A DNA stretch of 64,000 nucleotides from Pseudonocardia autotrophica (GCF_003945385.1 NZ_AP018920.1:496001-560000); one strand, 5' to 3'. Counted from the first letter of the stretch, positions 42,224 through 52,621 are shown. The notes: generated from the sequence alone by a model not told the origin. Program-made: numbers and translations.

Positions 42224-43324
42224 GTGAAGACGAAGCGGCGCGCGCCCCGGGCGCGCCTGGCGGCCGTCGGCGTCGCCACCACATGTGCGCTGTTCGTCGC
42301 CGGGTGCGGCGCGGCGAACGAGGGTGGCGGCGGAGCCGAGGGCGAGGGCGTCTCCGGCACCATCTCGGGTGCCGGTGCGAGCTCGCAGCAGGCCGCGATG
42401 CAGGCCTGGATCGCCGGGTTCAGCGACGCCAACCCGGGCGCGACCGTGAACTACGACCCGGTCGGTTCCGGTGGCGGTCGCACCCAGTTCGTCCAGGGTG
42501 GCGTGCAGTTCGCCGGCTCCGACGCGTTCCTCCACGACGAGCAGCTGGAGCAGGCCCGCCAGCGTTGCGGCGGCTCGGTCATCGAGATCCCGAACTACGT
42601 CTCGCCGATCGCGATCGTCTACAAGCTCGACGGCGTGCAGGAGCTCAACCTGGCCCCGGCGACCATCGCCGGGATCTTCAAGGGCGAGATCACCACCTGG
42701 AACGACCCGGCGGTCGTCGCGGACAACCCCGGCGCCACGCTCCCGGCCACGGCCATCACCCCGGTGCACCGCTCCGACGAGTCGGGCACCACCGAGAACC
42801 TCACCGACTTCCTGAACCAGGCCGCCCCTGACGTCTGGACCGACGAGGCCGACGGCAACTGGCCGATTCAGGGCGGCGAGGCCGCACAGGGCACCTCCGG
42901 TGTGATCGGTGCGGTGAACGCCGGCAACGGCACCATCGGCTACGCCGACGCTTCGCAGGCCGGTGACCTGGGCAAGGCCAACGTCAAGCTGGGCGACCAG
43001 GACGTTGCGCCGACCGCCGAGGCCGCCGCGCAGATCTTCGACGAGTCCCAGCGGGTCGAGGGTCAGGGCGACGGGTCGTTCGCCTGCGAGCTCAACCGGA
43101 CCGCCGGCGGCGGTGCCTACCCGGTGGTGCTCGTCTCGTACCTGATGGCCTGCCCGACCTACCCGGACCAGGCACAGGCCGACGTGGCGAAGGCGTTCCT
43201 GAGCTACGTCGTCAGCACCGAGGGCCAGGAGGCCGCGGCCCAGGCCGCCGGCTCCGCCCCGCTCTCGGACACCCTCCGCAGCGAGATCACGCCCGTGATC
43301 GACCGCATCTCGGCCGGTGGCTGA
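42224..43324 (+). CDS. pstS: Phosphate ABC transporter substrate-binding lipoprotein
   Basis: A 366-residue exported phosphate-binding protein. The signal peptide is ARLAAVGVATTCALFVAGCG with the lipobox VAGC. Phosphate ligand regions are SGAGASSQQAAMQAW, QFAGSDAFL and RSDESGTTENLTDFL, the last being the classic PstS SGTT motif. The GTG at 42224 has GGAGG eight bases upstream. It is the first gene of pstSCAB and follows a PHO box. Confidence 0.95.
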   Translation: MKTKRRAPRARLAAVGVATTCALFVAGCGAANEGGGGAEGEGVSGTISGAGASSQQAAMQAWIAGFSDANPGATVNYDPVGSGGGRTQFVQGGVQFAGSDAFLHDEQLEQARQRCGGSVIEIPNYVSPIAIVYKLDGVQELNLAPATIAGIFKGEITTWNDPAVVADNPGATLPATAITPVHRSDESGTTENLTDFLNQAAPDVWTDEADGNWPIQGGEAAQGTSGVIGAVNAGNGTIGYADASQAGDLGKANVKLGDQDVAPTAEAAAQIFDESQRVEGQGDGSFACELNRTAGGGAYPVVLVSYLMACPTYPDQAQADVAKAFLSYVVSTEGQEAAAQAAGSAPLSDTLRSEITPVIDRISAGG

Positions 43325-43466
43325 GCAGGTCCTGCGGAGGCCGGAGATCGAGTCGTATGTCATCTAGCCAGGAACCCCGGGCGGTGTTCATCATGGACGC
43401 GCCGCCCGGGGTCCCGGGTGCTGTTCCGACCCTGTCCAGCGCACGTACGCACCTCCAGGGATCACT

Positions 43467-44411
43467 GTGACCACCACTCAAGCCTCGCCTGAGCGCCCGG
43501 CCGGAAAACCGGTCTCGCAGCTCGGTGACCGCATCTTCGCCGGCTCCGCGAAAGGCGCCGGGATCCTGATCCTGGTCGTACTGGCCGGGGTCGCCGCTTT
43601 CCTGCTCATCGAGGCCTTCCCGGCGATCACGGCGTCGGAGTCGGAGCTGCCCGGCGGGCTCGCCGTCTATGTCGCCCCGCTGATCTTCGGCACGCTGCTC
43701 AGCGCGGTGATCGCGCTCGTGGTGGCGACACCGCTGGCGGTCATGGTGGCCCTGTTCATCAGCCACTACGCCCCGCGCAGGCTGGCCCAGGGCCTCAGCT
43801 ACATCGTGGACCTGCTGGCCGCGGTTCCCTCGATCGTGTACGGCCTGTGGGGCGCCTGGACGCTGGCCCCGCTCTCGGTGGGACTGTCCACCTGGCTCGC
43901 CGACTACCTGGGCTGGATCCCGCTGTTCGCCGGCCCGCCCTCGACCACCGGACGCACGATGCTGGTCGTCGGCCTGGTGCTGGCGGTGATGATCCTGCCG
44001 ATCATCACCGCGGTCGCCCGCGAGGTCTTCCTGCAGGCGCCGAAGCTGCACGAGGAGGCCGCGCTGGCGCTCGGCGCCACCCGCTGGGAGATGATCCGGC
44101 TCGCGGTCCTGCCGTTCGGGCGCTCCGGAATCATCTCCGGCGCCATGCTGGGTCTCGGTCGTGCCCTCGGCGAGACGATGGCCGTCGCGATGATCCTCTC
44201 CGTGTCCGGGGCGATCACCGTCAACCTGATCAGCTCGGAGAACCCGGCGACGATCGCGGCGAACATCGCGCTGCAGTTCCCGGAGGCTTCCGGGCTGACG
44301 GTCAACGTGCTGATCGCGTCCGGTCTGGTGCTCTTCCTGATCACCCTCCTGGTCAACATGCTCGCCCGCTACATCGTCGAGCGCCGCCGCGACTTCTCCG
44401 GAGCGAACTGA
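43467..44411 (+). CDS. pstC: Phosphate ABC transporter permease PstC
   Basis: A 314-residue membrane protein with six main helices. LIFGTLLSAVIALVVATPLAV opens the permease core, SYIVDLLAAVPSIVYGLWG is the conserved PstC segment, and the EAA loop reads EEAALALGATRWEMI followed by LGRALGETMAVAMIL. It forms the channel with PstA. Its GTG start lies 142 bases after pstS; its stop is one base before pstA. Confidence 0.95.
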   Translation: MTTTQASPERPAGKPVSQLGDRIFAGSAKGAGILILVVLAGVAAFLLIEAFPAITASESELPGGLAVYVAPLIFGTLLSAVIALVVATPLAVMVALFISHYAPRRLAQGLSYIVDLLAAVPSIVYGLWGAWTLAPLSVGLSTWLADYLGWIPLFAGPPSTTGRTMLVVGLVLAVMILPIITAVAREVFLQAPKLHEEAALALGATRWEMIRLAVLPFGRSGIISGAMLGLGRALGETMAVAMILSVSGAITVNLISSENPATIAANIALQFPEASGLTVNVLIASGLVLFLITLLVNMLARYIVERRRDFSGAN

Positions 44412-44412
44412 G

Positions 44413-45528
44413 ATGTCCACCGGAACCGAACCCGACCGCACCGAAGAGGTCTCCGTGACCGGAACCGGACTGGAGACCCCCGCCTCCGCCACGCCCACGG
44501 TGCTGCGCCGCAAGGGCAGCCTGCCGCGGTGGGCGCCACTGGGCATCCTCGCCGCCACCGCCGCCGTCATGGCGGGTGTGGTCGTGGCGCTCGGCTCCGG
44601 CATCGGGCTGTGGCTGTTCTTCACCGCCGTCGTGTACGCGGTCGCCACCTACACCGCGTCGAGGGTGGTCGAGGGGGCCCGCAAGGCCGCCGACCGGTTG
44701 GTGACGGTCATCGTGACCGGCGCGTTCCTGCTGGCGATGATCCCGCTCGTCTCGGTGCTCTACACCGTGGTGAGTCAGGGCTGGGAGCGGTTCGACGTCG
44801 CCTTCTTCACCAACTCCATGCGCGGCGTGGTCGGCGAGGGTGGCGGCGCGCTGCACGCCATCCAGGGCACCCTGATCATCACCGGGCTGGCGGCGGTCAT
44901 GTCCATCCCGGTCGGCCTGCTCACCGCGGTCTACCTGGTCGAGTACGGGAACAACTCCCGGCTGGCCCGCGCGATCACCTTCTTCGTCGACGTCATGACG
45001 GGTATCCCGTCGATCGTCGCCGGCCTGTTCGCCTACGCGCTGTTCGCGCTGCTGCTCGGCCCGGGTGTGCGGTTCGGTTTCGTCGGCGCCGTCGCGCTGA
45101 CCGTGCTGATGATCCCGATCGTGGTGCGCTCCACCGAGGAGATGCTCAAGATCGTCCCGAACGAGCTGCGTGAGGCGTCGTTCGCACTGGGCGTGCCGAA
45201 GTGGCGGACGATCCTCAAGGTCGTCATCCCGACGACGGCCGGTGGTATCGCCACCGGCATCACCCTGGCGATCGCCCGGGTGATCGGCGAGACGGCGCCG
45301 CTGCTGGTCACCGTCGGCCTCGCCACCGGGGTGAACCTCAACCCGTTCGACGGCCGGATGGCGACCCTGCCGGTGTTCTCGTACTACTCCTACGCGGTGC
45401 CCGGTGTGCCCCGCGAGCCGTTCCTCGACCGCGCCTGGACCGCGGCCCTGGTGCTCATGCTCATCGTGATGGTGCTGAACGTCGTCGCCCGGCTGATCTC
45501 GACGTTTTTCGCCCCGAAGACCCGATAG
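44413..45528 (+). CDS. pstA: Phosphate ABC transporter permease PstA
   Basis: A 371-residue permease. After a 40-residue cytosolic head there are two extra N-terminal helices ([19 protein letters not shown] and [17 protein letters not shown]), then the permease core with [38 protein letters not shown] and the EAA loop [15 protein letters not shown] followed by [12 protein letters not shown]. The extra N-terminal helices make it longer than E. coli PstA, as in other actinomycetes. Confidence 0.94.
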   Translation: MSTGTEPDRTEEVSVTGTGLETPASATPTVLRRKGSLPRWAPLGILAATAAVMAGVVVALGSGIGLWLFFTAVVYAVATYTASRVVEGARKAADRLVTVIVTGAFLLAMIPLVSVLYTVVSQGWERFDVAFFTNSMRGVVGEGGGALHAIQGTLIITGLAAVMSIPVGLLTAVYLVEYGNNSRLARAITFFVDVMTGIPSIVAGLFAYALFALLLGPGVRFGFVGAVALTVLMIPIVVRSTEEMLKIVPNELREASFALGVPKWRTILKVVIPTTAGGIATGITLAIARVIGETAPLLVTVGLATGVNLNPFDGRMATLPVFSYYSYAVPGVPREPFLDRAWTAALVLMLIVMVLNVVARLISTFFAPKTR

Positions 45529-45539
45529 GACATCCCGCC

Positions 45540-46319
45540 ATGGGTAAGAGCGTCGAAGCCAAGAACCTCAACATCTACTACGGGTCGTTCCTCGCGGTCG
45601 AGGGCGTCGACATGACGATCAACCCGAAGACGGTCACCGCGCTGATCGGCCCCTCCGGTTGTGGCAAGTCGACCTTCCTGCGGTCGATCAACCGGATGCA
45701 CGAGAACATCCCGGGTGCCCGGGTGGAGGGCCGGCTCGAGCTCGACGGCCAGGACCTCTACGGGGCGAACGTCGATCCGGTCGGCGTGCGCCGCCAGATC
45801 GGCATGGTGTTCCAGCGGCCGAACCCGTTCCCCACGATGTCGATCTACGACAACGTGATCGCCGGTATGAAGCTGAACAACAGCCGGGCGTCGCGCTCGG
45901 AGCTGGACGACACCGTCGAGCGCTCGCTGCGCGGTGCGAACCTGTGGAACGAGGTCAAGGACCGTCTGGAGAAGCCCGGCTCCGGGCTGTCCGGCGGCCA
46001 GCAGCAGCGGCTGTGCATCGCCCGCGCGATCGCGGTGCGCCCGGACGTGCTGCTGATGGACGAGCCGTGTTCGGCCCTGGACCCGATCTCCACGCTCGCG
46101 ATCGAGGACCTGATCAACGAGCTGAAGAACGACTACACGATCGTCATCGTGACCCACAACATGCAGCAGGCCGCCCGGGTCAGTGACTTCACCGGGTTCT
46201 TCAACATCGAGGGCACCGGCAAGCCCGGCAAGCTGGTCGAGATCGACGAGACGAAGACGATCTTCTCCCAGCCGTCCCAGAAGGCCACCGAGGACTACGT
46301 CTCCGGCCGCTTCGGCTGA
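45540..46319 (+). CDS. pstB: Phosphate ABC transporter ATPase PstB
   Basis: A 259-residue ATPase. Walker A is GPSGCGKST, the Q-loop is in [18 protein letters not shown], the signature is [16 protein letters not shown], Walker B is [12 protein letters not shown] and the switch His is in [13 protein letters not shown]. It powers phosphate import and also reports to PhoU. The ATG at 45540 is 11 bases after pstA. Confidence 0.96.
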   Translation: MGKSVEAKNLNIYYGSFLAVEGVDMTINPKTVTALIGPSGCGKSTFLRSINRMHENIPGARVEGRLELDGQDLYGANVDPVGVRRQIGMVFQRPNPFPTMSIYDNVIAGMKLNNSRASRSELDDTVERSLRGANLWNEVKDRLEKPGSGLSGGQQQRLCIARAIAVRPDVLLMDEPCSALDPISTLAIEDLINELKNDYTIVIVTHNMQQAARVSDFTGFFNIEGTGKPGKLVEIDETKTIFSQPSQKATEDYVSGRFG

Positions 46320-46335
46320 GCCGGCTCCGGCCTTG

Positions 46336-46370
46336 CGGCCCCGGTACCCCGGTCGGGGGTGCCGGGGCCG
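46336..46370. terminator. Terminator between pstB and phoU1
   Basis: A 15-base stem with one mismatch, CGGCCCCGGTACCCC against GGGGTGCCGGGGCCG, encloses a five-base loop between the two convergent genes. Confidence 0.8.
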
Positions 46371-46383
46371 AGCCGTCTGCGGG

Positions 46384-47043
46384 TCAGAGGGCGATCTCGT
46401 CCGGGGTCGCCCCGGTGACCGCGTAGACCACGTGATCGGCCAGGCGCACGCAGTGGTCGGCGTAGCGCTCGTGGAACCGGGCCAGCAGAGCGGCGTCCAC
46501 CGCGGCGGGCACACCGGCGCCCCAGGTGGGCCCGAACATCAGCTCGAAGACCGAGCGGTGCACCTCGTCCACGGCGTCGTCGTCGGACTCCAACTCGCAG
46601 GCGAGCACCACGTTGCGGGTGCCGAGCACGGTGACCGCCTTCTCACCCAGCGCGGTCACGAGCGTGCCGTACCGGGTGAACAGCTCGACGGCCTGCTCGG
46701 GCAGCGCGGGACCGTCACCGGCCCGGACCACCACCTGAGCGATGTGCCGGGCCAGGTCACCCATCCGCTCCAGCTGCTGCGAGCAGCGCAGTGCGGTGAT
46801 CACCGACCGGAGCGGGGTGACCATCGGCTGGTGCAGCGCCATCGTCTCGACGGCCAGCAGCTCGATCGCCGCCCGGTGCCCGTCGATGATGTGGTCGCGG
46901 GCCACGACCTGCTCGGCGAGCCGCCGGCGGTTGTTCAACAGGGCGTCGGAGGCGTTGCGGAACGCCGTCACGACCAGCGGCCCCATCTCGTCGAGCATGG
47001 CCTGCAGCTGCGTCAGGTTGTCGTCGAGTGTCTCCCTGCGCAT
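46384..47043 (-). CDS. phoU: Phosphate-signalling protein PhoU (first copy)
   Basis: A 219-residue all-helical protein of two three-helix bundles. RETLDDNLTQLQAMLDEMG starts the first bundle; the metal-binding E(D)xxxD motif appears as DHIIDGHRAAIE and DDDAVDEVHRSV. ARFHERYADHCVRLADHVVY is the usual C-terminal helix. PhoU restrains Pst-dependent signalling to the phosphate two-component system. TAAGGT lies seven bases before the ATG (leaderless), and a PHO box stands 45 bases upstream. It converges with pstB. Confidence 0.92.
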   Translation of the reverse strand: MRRETLDDNLTQLQAMLDEMGPLVVTAFRNASDALLNNRRRLAEQVVARDHIIDGHRAAIELLAVETMALHQPMVTPLRSVITALRCSQQLERMGDLARHIAQVVVRAGDGPALPEQAVELFTRYGTLVTALGEKAVTVLGTRNVVLACELESDDDAVDEVHRSVFELMFGPTWGAGVPAAVDAALLARFHERYADHCVRLADHVVYAVTGATPDEIAL

Positions 47044-47089
47044 GCTCACGACCTTAGAGCGGCCCGGATGGCTGTCTCGGCAGGGGAGC

Positions 47090-47107
47090 GGTGAACGCTC
47101 GGTGAAC
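47090..47107 (-). promoter_or_regulatory. PHO box of phoU1
   Basis: On the minus strand GTTCACC occurs twice with exact 11-base spacing (GTTCACCGAGC then GTTCACCGCTC), about 35 bases before the TAAGGT -10 box of phoU1, a usual activator position. Confidence 0.75.
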
Positions 47108-47125
47108 GGGTGGCGCGTGGGCCGA

Positions 47126-47323
47126 TCAGGCGGCCATCCGGACACCGACCCGAAGGTCGACCTGAAAACGTTCGGTCGAGGCGAGCACCGTCGAGCGCAC
47201 ACCGGTGACCTCGAACCATTCGAGGGACTGCCCGGCCCGGCCCACGCCGTTCCGGATCGCCTCCTCGACGCTCTCGTCCGACGTGCCGGTCACCTCGGTG
47301 ACGACACACCCCGTGTGTTCCAT
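47126..47323 (-). CDS. Dodecin family flavin-binding protein
   Basis: A 65-residue protein. VVTEVTGTSDESVEEAIRNG is the dodecin strand-helix start, and LEWFEVTGVRS carries the Trp that stacks on the flavin ring in bacterial dodecins; FQVDLRVGVRM is the last strand. Dodecins form hollow 12-mers that store FMN or FAD. It lies between the two phoU genes in the same direction. Its length is about the family's normal 65-70. Confidence 0.88.
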   Translation of the reverse strand: MEHTGCVVTEVTGTSDESVEEAIRNGVGRAGQSLEWFEVTGVRSTVLASTERFQVDLRVGVRMAA

Positions 47324-47403
47324 GCGGCAAGTGTGCCCCGGCCGTCCGGCGGCCAAACGCGAACCGTTGCCCGGCGCCGTACCCGCGCGCCGTGCGGCAA
47401 CCC

Positions 47404-48060
47404 TCAGACGGCCAGTGGCCCGGGCATCTGGCCGGTGACGACGTAGACGATCCGCCGGGCGACGGCCACGGCGTGATCGGCGTATCGCTCGTAGAACCGG
47501 GCCAGCAGCGCGACGTCGACGGCGGCGGACACCCCGTGCGTCCAGTTGCGGTCCATCAGCACGGTGAACATGTGCTGGTGGAGGTCGTCCATCTCGTCGT
47601 CGTCGACCTCGAGCTCGGTCGCCGCCTCCAGGTCCCGGCTCCGGATCACCCGGCCGGCCTTCTCGGCGAGTGCCACGCCGACCCGGCCCATCTCGGTGAA
47701 GTACGGCTTGACCTCGTCCGGCAGCACCGACTGCGGGTGCCGGCGGCGGGCGGCCTGCGCCACGTGCAGGGCGAGATCGCCCATCCGCTCGATGTCGCCC
47801 GCGCCGTGGATCGCCGCGACCACCACCCGCAGGTCGGTGGCCACCGGGGCCTGGAGCGCGAGGAGGCCGAAGGCGCGGTGCTCGGCGGTCGCGCGGACAC
47901 CGTCGATCCGGACATCCTCGGAGATGACCTGTTCGGCGAGCTGTAGATCGGCGTCGAGCAGCGAGCGGGTCGCCCGGTTCATGGCGGCGGCGACGTCGTC
48001 GCACATCCCCGCCAGACCGGACGCCAGCTCGTCCAGCTGCTCCTGGTACGTGTCGCGCAT
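47404..48060 (-). CDS. phoU: Phosphate-signalling protein PhoU (second copy)
   Basis: A 218-residue PhoU homologue that differs clearly from the first copy: [18 protein letters not shown] at the start, [20 protein letters not shown] as the first metal motif, [15 protein letters not shown] as the second. TAGGCT lies seven bases before the ATG (leaderless) and a PHO box about 45 bases upstream. Two PhoU proteins (PhoY1/PhoY2) are known in mycobacteria, where they act redundantly in persistence; here both lie beside the pst operon. Confidence 0.92.
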   Translation of the reverse strand: MRDTYQEQLDELASGLAGMCDDVAAAMNRATRSLLDADLQLAEQVISEDVRIDGVRATAEHRAFGLLALQAPVATDLRVVVAAIHGAGDIERMGDLALHVAQAARRRHPQSVLPDEVKPYFTEMGRVGVALAEKAGRVIRSRDLEAATELEVDDDEMDDLHQHMFTVLMDRNWTHGVSAAVDVALLARFYERYADHAVAVARRIVYVVTGQMPGPLAV

Positions 48061-48104
48061 GCCCCCGAGCCTAGAGCCGGTGTCGACCCGGGTCAGCCTC
48101 GGTG

Positions 48105-48122
48105 GATGAACCCACGGTGAAC
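48105..48122 (-). promoter_or_regulatory. PHO box of phoU2
   Basis: On the minus strand GTTCACCGTGG is followed directly by GTTCATCCACC, two 11-base repeats, about 30 bases before the TAGGCT -10 box of phoU2. Confidence 0.72.
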
Positions 48123-48160
48123 GGTGTCCGACTCCACGCCGATCGGGTGAACAGGATGGC

Positions 48161-50290
48161 TCAGGAGCAGTCGGCGTCGTCGGCCGGGACGGCCTGTACC
48201 GGGGCGGCGCCGGTGGCGCCCACCACGAGCTCCAGCCGCCCGCTGCCGGTCGGGTCCGGAGCCGGCCGGGCGCCCGGGAGAGCGCCGACGAGCGTGCCGG
48301 CGGCGTCGGTGTTGTCGGGTGAGTAGTGGACCATCGCGCCCTCGGCCGGGGCGCCCGTGCTGATCGCACCGATCTCGTAGCCGCGTTCCCGCAGGTTCTC
48401 GGCGACCTGGTCGACCGATCCCGGGGTGCCGGTGGCGTCGACGAGATCGACGACCGTCCCGGCTCCGGCCGGTGCGGCGGCGGACCGGGCGGCCGGAGCC
48501 GTCGCGGACTCGGGCAGCGGTTCGTGCTTGCGCAGCGCGGCGAACAGCGCCCGGGCCTCGCTGCGCTGCAGCTCCAGGTGCCCGCGGGTGTTCGGGACCT
48601 CGGAGACCGGCAGGCCCAGGAACAGCGGGGTGCTCCCGTCACCTGCGGTCCCGGCCCGGCTGAGACCGCGGGCCAGGGTGAGGATCTCGCCGGCGTCGAC
48701 ACCGTCGGCGACGAGCGCGGCCGAGACCCCATCGGCTGCGCGGCCGGGGGCGCCCGGGGTGAGCAACGAGGTCGTGGAGAGTGCGTCGCCCAGCGCGGCC
48801 GCGAGCACCCGCTGCTGGCGCTGCACCCGGTTCGCGGGCGAGCTGTCACCGGTCGCGGCGGCCGAGGCGAACCGGGCGGCGACGGGGCCGTCGAGCGGGA
48901 CCGAGCCGGAGCCCTCGACGACGGGCCCGAGCACCGGATCGACCACCGGGCGCTCGGTGCAGACCCGGATCCCGCCGACCGCGTCGACCAGCTCCGGGGT
49001 CCTGGCCAGGTCGAGGGCGACGAAGCCGGACATCGGGATGCCGGTGAGCTGCTGCACGACGCCGACGGTGCACGCCGGGCCGCCGACGTCGTAGGCGGTC
49101 GCGAACGCCGTCCGCGACTCGGCGGGGACGGTGTCGCCGTAGGCGCCGGTCGCCGGGTCCCAGCGGGCGCACGGCGGCCGGGCGACCTCGAGCGTCGCGG
49201 GCAGCGACAGCGTCACCGGCTGGCCGCCGCCCGCCGGCTGGTGGACGAGGACCGCGGTGTCGGTGCGGGCCGACTCCGGGGAGTCCGCACGATCCGCCTG
49301 CAGGGCAAGGACCAGGATGTTCCGGTCGCCGGTCTGGGTGGCGGCGTCGAGCACGGCGTCCGAGTCCGGTGCCAGCGCGGCGGTCGGTCGGACCCCGTCG
49401 TGGATCGCACCCCGACCGGCGAACCCGAACGCCGTCGTGACGAGGACGAGCGCGGCCGCCGCGGCGGCCCCGATCCGGATCCAGCGCTGCCGTGACGACG
49501 GGGCCGCGGCGGGTTTCCCTGTGGGTTTTCCTGTGGGTTGCTCGGCGGATCGCTCGGCGGGTTCCGCTGTGGGGTCTTCCGTGGGGTCCGCGGCGGGCCC
49601 GTCGGTCGGCGCGTCGTCGGCGGGGGTGTCCGGGACGTCGTCGGCGTAGCGGCGGCGCAGGCGCCGTGGGACGGCCGCGATCTGGGTGTCCCGGGAGTCG
49701 GCCGCGCCGCGGGTGGGATCGGTGCCGTCCTTCGCCGCGGTGGGGTCCGGGGCGGTGGGGCGGCGCCGGGAGCCGCTGTCGTGCCGGCCGCCGGTGTGCT
49801 GGTCTCCACCGTGCGGGCCGGGCTGGTCGTTGCCGTGTGGGCTGCGCTGATCGTTGCTGTGCGGGCCGGGCTGGTCGTTCCTGTGCGGGCCGCTGTCGTG
49901 CAGGTCCCGGCTGCGCCGGTCTCCGCCTGTCCCGGTGCCGGGGCCGCTGGGGCCGCGGGTGCCCGGGTCCGGGATGGCGGGCCCGGCGCTGCGGGGATCG
50001 GGCGCCTCGGAGCCCGCGCCGCCCGGGCGGGGACCGGTCGGCGGGCCCGGCGGCACCGGGGTCGCGCGGCCCGCGGGGGGAACCCGGGGGCCGGTCGGCG
50101 GCCCGGCCGGTGCGGGCCCACCGGGATGGCGGGGTACCCGGCCGCCGCGCACTCGTCGTACGCCGGTCGGGGGGACGGGGCCGGCCGCGGGCGGCTGCGG
50201 TGACCCGTCGGGGGTGCCCGGCGCGTCGTCCGCCCCGGCCCTACGGCGGGTACGCCGGGGCCGGTGGGCGTCGTCGTCGCCGTCCTGCAC
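48161..50290 (-). CDS. LytR-CpsA-Psr (LCP) family protein with LytR_C domain
   Basis: A 709-residue membrane protein. The first 270 residues are cytosolic, disordered and Pro/Gly-rich, with an internal [17 protein letters not shown] repeat near residues 135-165. A single helix spans about 271-292 ([20 protein letters not shown]). The external LCP domain follows ([46 protein letters not shown]), then a LytR_C domain near residues 590-690 ([21 protein letters not shown]). LCP enzymes attach glycopolymers such as arabinogalactan to peptidoglycan; several catalytic Arg positions look altered. GGAGGAGG precedes the GTG. Equivalent to Rv0822c by position. Confidence 0.8.
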   Translation of the reverse strand: MQDGDDDAHRPRRTRRRAGADDAPGTPDGSPQPPAAGPVPPTGVRRVRGGRVPRHPGGPAPAGPPTGPRVPPAGRATPVPPGPPTGPRPGGAGSEAPDPRSAGPAIPDPGTRGPSGPGTGTGGDRRSRDLHDSGPHRNDQPGPHSNDQRSPHGNDQPGPHGGDQHTGGRHDSGSRRRPTAPDPTAAKDGTDPTRGAADSRDTQIAAVPRRLRRRYADDVPDTPADDAPTDGPAADPTEDPTAEPAERSAEQPTGKPTGKPAAAPSSRQRWIRIGAAAAAALVLVTTAFGFAGRGAIHDGVRPTAALAPDSDAVLDAATQTGDRNILVLALQADRADSPESARTDTAVLVHQPAGGGQPVTLSLPATLEVARPPCARWDPATGAYGDTVPAESRTAFATAYDVGGPACTVGVVQQLTGIPMSGFVALDLARTPELVDAVGGIRVCTERPVVDPVLGPVVEGSGSVPLDGPVAARFASAAATGDSSPANRVQRQQRVLAAALGDALSTTSLLTPGAPGRAADGVSAALVADGVDAGEILTLARGLSRAGTAGDGSTPLFLGLPVSEVPNTRGHLELQRSEARALFAALRKHEPLPESATAPAARSAAAPAGAGTVVDLVDATGTPGSVDQVAENLRERGYEIGAISTGAPAEGAMVHYSPDNTDAAGTLVGALPGARPAPDPTGSGRLELVVGATGAAPVQAVPADDADCS

Positions 50291-50374
50291 CGGGCCTCCT
50301 CCTTGCGCAGCCGTTCCCGGCGCGCTCGCCGTGCGCGTCGGGGGACGCGGACGACCGGATCCTGCGCGGTGAGT

Positions 50375-51253
50375 CTATTCAGCCGTCAGTGGGGACGGTG
50401 GCCCGGGGCGGCCACGATGTGCGTCCGGTTGGGGGATCGATCTACGTCCGGATGCAGCACCGGCGAGCACGACGCGCCCGCCGGCGGCCCGGTGTGCGAC
50501 GGCGTTGCGGCCTGCCTGCTTGGCCGTGTAGAGCAGCAGATCGGCCTCGGCCACCAGTGGATCCACGGCGCCGTCGACGGGGCCGGTGTGCGCGACACCG
50601 ATGCTGATCGTCATCCGGAGGTCCTCGTGCAGCTCGGACCAGTCGTGTGCGGCCACCCGTTCACGGGCCGCCTCGCAGGCCGCGATGCCCTCGTCCGGAC
50701 CGAGACCGGGCAGGACGAGGGCGAACTCCTCGCCGCCGTAGCGCGCGCAGAACGCGCCGCGCGGCAGCGCCCGGCCGAGCTCGAGCACGATCCGCTGCAG
50801 GACCCGGTCGCCGAAGGGATGCCCGTGCGTGTCGTTGACCTGCTTGAAGTGGTCGATGTCCGCGAGCGCGAGGCAGACCTGTTCCTCGGTGCCCGCGGTC
50901 AGCAGGCCGGCGAGCGTCTCGTCGAGGTAGCGCCGGTTGTAGGACGCGGTGAGGCTGTCCCGCCGGCTCTGCTCGTGCGCCTCGGCGTGCTCGCGCCGTA
51001 GCCGGTCCAGCTCGGCCTCCACGGTGGCGGCACCGTTCAGTAGCCGGACCGCCTCGCGCAGGTGCAGGTAGGCCTGTTCGAACCGGTCGTGGTCGGCGAG
51101 CCGCTCCGCGGCGGCGGTGTGCAGCGCCGCCCGCGCGGTGGGCGTGGTCGGGCCGACGTCCTCGATCCCGGGATCGGGGACGTCGGTGGGCGGCAACGCC
51201 GCGCGCCGTGCGGAACGCACCAGGTTGCGCACCGTCCAGGCCGTGTCGGTCAC
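50375..51253 (-). CDS. GGDEF-domain diguanylate cyclase
   Basis: A 292-residue cytosolic protein. The first 110 residues are helical (WTVRNLVRSARRAALPP, then a TPR-like RFEQAYLHLREAVRLL). The GGDEF domain follows: RDSLTASYNRRYLDETL, ALADIDHFKQVNDTHGHPFGD, and the active-site ARYGGEEFALVLPG, with GGEEF intact, so it should make c-di-GMP. The RxxD inhibitory site five residues before it is not evident. The GTG at 51253 has GGAGGT upstream; an ATG at 51322 is the alternative. Confidence 0.88.
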   Translation of the reverse strand: MTDTAWTVRNLVRSARRAALPPTDVPDPGIEDVGPTTPTARAALHTAAAERLADHDRFEQAYLHLREAVRLLNGAATVEAELDRLRREHAEAHEQSRRDSLTASYNRRYLDETLAGLLTAGTEEQVCLALADIDHFKQVNDTHGHPFGDRVLQRIVLELGRALPRGAFCARYGGEEFALVLPGLGPDEGIAACEAARERVAAHDWSELHEDLRMTISIGVAHTGPVDGAVDPLVAEADLLLYTAKQAGRNAVAHRAAGGRVVLAGAASGRRSIPQPDAHRGRPGPPSPLTAE

Positions 51254-51405
51254 CGTCCACCTCCCGTCTCGCCGATCGTCACCAGTGCTATCGGTGCGAC
51301 CATTGTGACGCTTGAGGCGCATGAGGATTCAGTACCCGTTCGGCGTGTCCGATTCCCCCGGCCCGGGGACGGACTCGTCGACCCCGGGTGGCGGATGTTC
51401 GACGA

Positions 51406-52563
51406 TCAGCCGCCCGAGTGCTCCAGATCCGCACCGAAGGGGACGGACGGGTCGTCGGGGTCGTCGAGCCAGTGCTCCGGCAGCACCACCCGGCCGGGGG
51501 AGCCCTGGCGGCCACGCGGGCCGTCGGCGTCGGCGGGGAACGGCTCGTCCGGGTCCAGCTCGGCCAGCAGCCCGTCGAGATGCTCGATCGAGGTGACCAT
51601 GCCCAGGCTGCGGCGCAGGTCCGAGCCGACCGGGAAGCCCTTGAGGTACCAGGCGACGTGCTTGCGGACGTCGCGGATGCCCTTGTGGTCGCCCATGTGC
51701 TCGCAGAGCAGCACCGCGTGCCGGCGCAGCGTCGCCGCGACCTGGCCGAGGTTCGGCGGTGCGGGCAGCTCGCGCCCGGCGAACGCCGCCTCCAGGTCGC
51801 CGAACAGCCACGGGCGACCCAGGCAGCCACGGCCGACCACGACGCCGTCGCACCCGGTCCGGGCGACCATGTCCAGCGCGTCCTGCGCGGAGAAGATGTC
51901 GCCGTTGCCGAGTACCGGGACGTGGGCCGGGACGGCCTCGCGCAGCCGGGCGATCGCGCTCCAGTCGGCGGCGCCGGAGTACCGCTGGGAGGCGGTGCGG
52001 GCGTGCAGGGCGACCGCGACGGCGCCCGAGTCGACGGCGATCCGGCCGGCCTCGAGATGGGTGTGGTGCTCGTCGTCGATGCCGATCCGCATCTTGACGG
52101 TGACCGGCCGGTCGCCGGCCCCCTCGACGGCGGCCCGCACGATCCGCTCGAAGAGCTTCCGCTTGAACGGCAGTGCCGCGCCGCCGCCGCGCCGGGTGAC
52201 CTTCGGGACCGGGCAGCCGAAGTTCATGTCGATGTGGTCGGCGAGATCGCGCTGGACGATCATCTCCGCCGCCCGGCGCATCGCGGCCGGATCGACCCCG
52301 TAGAGCTGCATCGAACGTGGGTGCTCGTCGCCGTCGAAGGCGATCATGCGGAAGGTGAGCGGGTTCTTCTCCACCAGTCCGCGGGCGGTGATCATCTCGC
52401 ACACGTAGTAGCCGGCGCCCTGCTCCCGGCACAGGCGGCGGAAGCCGGCGTTGGTGATACCGGCCATCGGTGCGAGTACCACCGGCGTGTCGACCTGGTA
52501 GGGGCCGATACGCAACGGTGGCAGCACGCGTCCGCGGCGGGCGGGGGCGTACTGCACGGTCAC
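51406..52563 (-). CDS. dusB: tRNA-dihydrouridine synthase
   Basis: A 385-residue FMN enzyme that reduces uridines in the tRNA D-loop. VVLAPMAGITNAGFRRLCRE is the FMN-binding N-terminus, IDMNFGCPVPKVTRRGGGAAL carries the catalytic Cys motif (split at GCP), ALHARTASQRYSG the His-Arg pair, and GNGDIFSAQDAL and VVVGRGCLGRPWLF the phosphate-binding loops. The C-terminus is the helical tRNA-binding part plus a short tail. The GTG at 52563 fits. The placement matches Rv0823c. Confidence 0.94.
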   Translation of the reverse strand: MTVQYAPARRGRVLPPLRIGPYQVDTPVVLAPMAGITNAGFRRLCREQGAGYYVCEMITARGLVEKNPLTFRMIAFDGDEHPRSMQLYGVDPAAMRRAAEMIVQRDLADHIDMNFGCPVPKVTRRGGGAALPFKRKLFERIVRAAVEGAGDRPVTVKMRIGIDDEHHTHLEAGRIAVDSGAVAVALHARTASQRYSGAADWSAIARLREAVPAHVPVLGNGDIFSAQDALDMVARTGCDGVVVGRGCLGRPWLFGDLEAAFAGRELPAPPNLGQVAATLRRHAVLLCEHMGDHKGIRDVRKHVAWYLKGFPVGSDLRRSLGMVTSIEHLDGLLAELDPDEPFPADADGPRGRQGSPGRVVLPEHWLDDPDDPSVPFGADLEHSGG

Positions 52564-52621
52564 GCGGACGATTGTCCCAGGTGCGTGTCGCGCGCCGCGC
52601 CCCGCCCGCCGAGGGGACGGA

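Noticed and set aside
48146..48152. A third GGTGAAC as part of the phoU2 PHO box
   Set aside because: It is 30 bases from the neighbouring repeat, not a multiple of 11, so it does not fit the PhoP repeat spacing.
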